A DNA stretch of 5,701 bases, from positions 1 through 5,701 of the forward strand of contig NYVY01000111.1 of NCBI GenBank assembly GCA_002684875.1. The letters are read 5' to 3'. Of this stretch, positions 5,222 through 5,701 are shown one piece after another; the stretch's first letter is position 1; each line of letters begins with the position of its first letter. Source of the stretch: Pseudomonadota bacterium. Its GTDB lineage: Bacteria > Pseudomonadota > Gammaproteobacteria > Burkholderiales > Burkholderiaceae_A. The position numbers and the translations under genes are program-made. A model generated the notes under the pieces. The model saw only the letters and a program-made list of their open reading frames with translations, was not told the DNA's origin and did not search any database.

Positions 5222-5701
5222 CTAACCCTTCGAGTTCGCGCTCCCCGCCCCCTCCTTCGCGCCCGCAGCCCGAAGCAGTTCGACCGCCCATGGCTGTTCC
5301 ATCCATTCGCCCCGGCCCATCGCCACATCCAGCGGGGTCAGCCCTTCGTCGTCCTGCAGGTTCACGTCGGCACCGAGCTCGATCAGCAGGGGAAGCAGCT
5401 TCTGATTCCGGCTGATGATCGAGGGGAAGATGGCGGTCTGCCCCTTGTCCAGTCTGAAGACATTGCCGGTCGCCCGCGCATTCACGTCGGCCCCGGACTC
5501 GATGAGCAGCCTGACGCTCACCAGATCCTGTCCCAATCCGACCGCCGCGAGCAGGAGTGGCGTCACCCCCCCGGTCCCTTCGGCATTGACATTCGTCCTG
5601 GCGTTGACGTCAGCGCCCGCTTCGATGAGCGCCCGGACGATCCGACTGGCCTTCTCCGGCGGCATGAGATACCTGCAGACCGTGGTCAGCGGGGTCTCGC
5701 C
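5222..5701 (-). CDS. Ankyrin-repeat protein, C-terminal part (start beyond window)
   Basis: The last 159 residues of a second ankyrin protein, ending at a TAG (5222-5224). A methionine at 5665 could be read as the start, but the frame stays open to the edge. The twelve residues before that Met begin GETPLTTVCRYL, which is itself the first half of an ankyrin repeat, so the gene runs off the right side. Visible repeats start near residues 1 (GETPL), 45 (GVTPLLLAA), 88 (GQTAIF) and 121 (GLTPLDVAMGRG). Each of the first three is followed by a second helix of the form LLIExGADVN. The first two repeats have 8-11-residue inserts between them, as in the other ankyrin gene. The tail (AGAKEGAGSANSKG) is low complexity. 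Whether it has a signal peptide cannot be seen. It converges on the hydrolase gene. It shares fold and repeat style with 181-1719, but its C-terminus differs, so it is not a recent copy of that gene's end. Confidence 0.9.
   Translation of the reverse strand, partial: GETPLTTVCRYLMPPEKASRIVRALIEAGADVNARTNVNAEGTGGVTPLLLAAVGLGQDLVSVRLLIESGADVNARATGNVFRLDKGQTAIFPSIISRNQKLLPLLIELGADVNLQDDEGLTPLDVAMGRGEWMEQPWAVELLRAAGAKEGAGSANSKG

Overview
The window looks like a chromosomal segment from a high-GC planctomycete, most likely of the Phycisphaerae type. The main clue is the secreted protein at 3327-4979. Right after its signal peptide it carries two dockerin-like calcium-binding repeats of the form DLDxDxxVxGxDxGxxLxxWG, a signature I associate with exported proteins of Phycisphaerae and related marine Planctomycetes. 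Exported ankyrin-repeat proteins and sparse, non-operonic gene packing fit this. The assignment comes from recall of family patterns, not from a search.

Layout from left to right. (1) 181-1719 (+): a complete exported ankyrin-repeat protein with a clear ribosome binding site and a possible extended -10 promoter. (2) 1720-2017: a convergent intergenic region holding copy A of an 85-bp repeat, a perfect inverted repeat, and a hairpin plus T-tract that could terminate the gene coming from the right. (3) 2018-3037 (-): a family 2 (GT-A) glycosyltransferase, visibly poorer in GC than its neighbours. (4) 3038-3326: a divergent intergenic region with AT-rich stretches and a candidate promoter. (5) 3327-4979 (+): a secreted dockerin-like/alpha-beta hydrolase fusion with an apparent Ser-Asp-His triad. 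(6) 4980-5221: a second convergent intergenic region with copy B of the same repeat. (7) 5222-5701 (-): the C-terminal part of a second ankyrin-repeat protein whose start lies beyond the right edge.

The genes do not form an obvious pathway: each is transcribed alone and the strands alternate. The most notable structural feature is the repeat. Its two copies match at 81 of 85 positions without gaps, have the same orientation, and lie 3,264 bp apart. Each sits 72-76 bp after a plus-strand stop codon, in a convergent junction. They bracket the glycosyltransferase and the hydrolase exactly, and an ankyrin gene lies outside each copy. One reading is that the two middle genes are an insertion or a recombinable cassette within an older pair of convergent ankyrin genes. 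The other is that the repeat is a common 3'-end element of this genome. The sequence alone cannot decide between them. I see no CRISPR array, transposase, phage gene or RNA gene, and no clear new defence or biosynthetic system.
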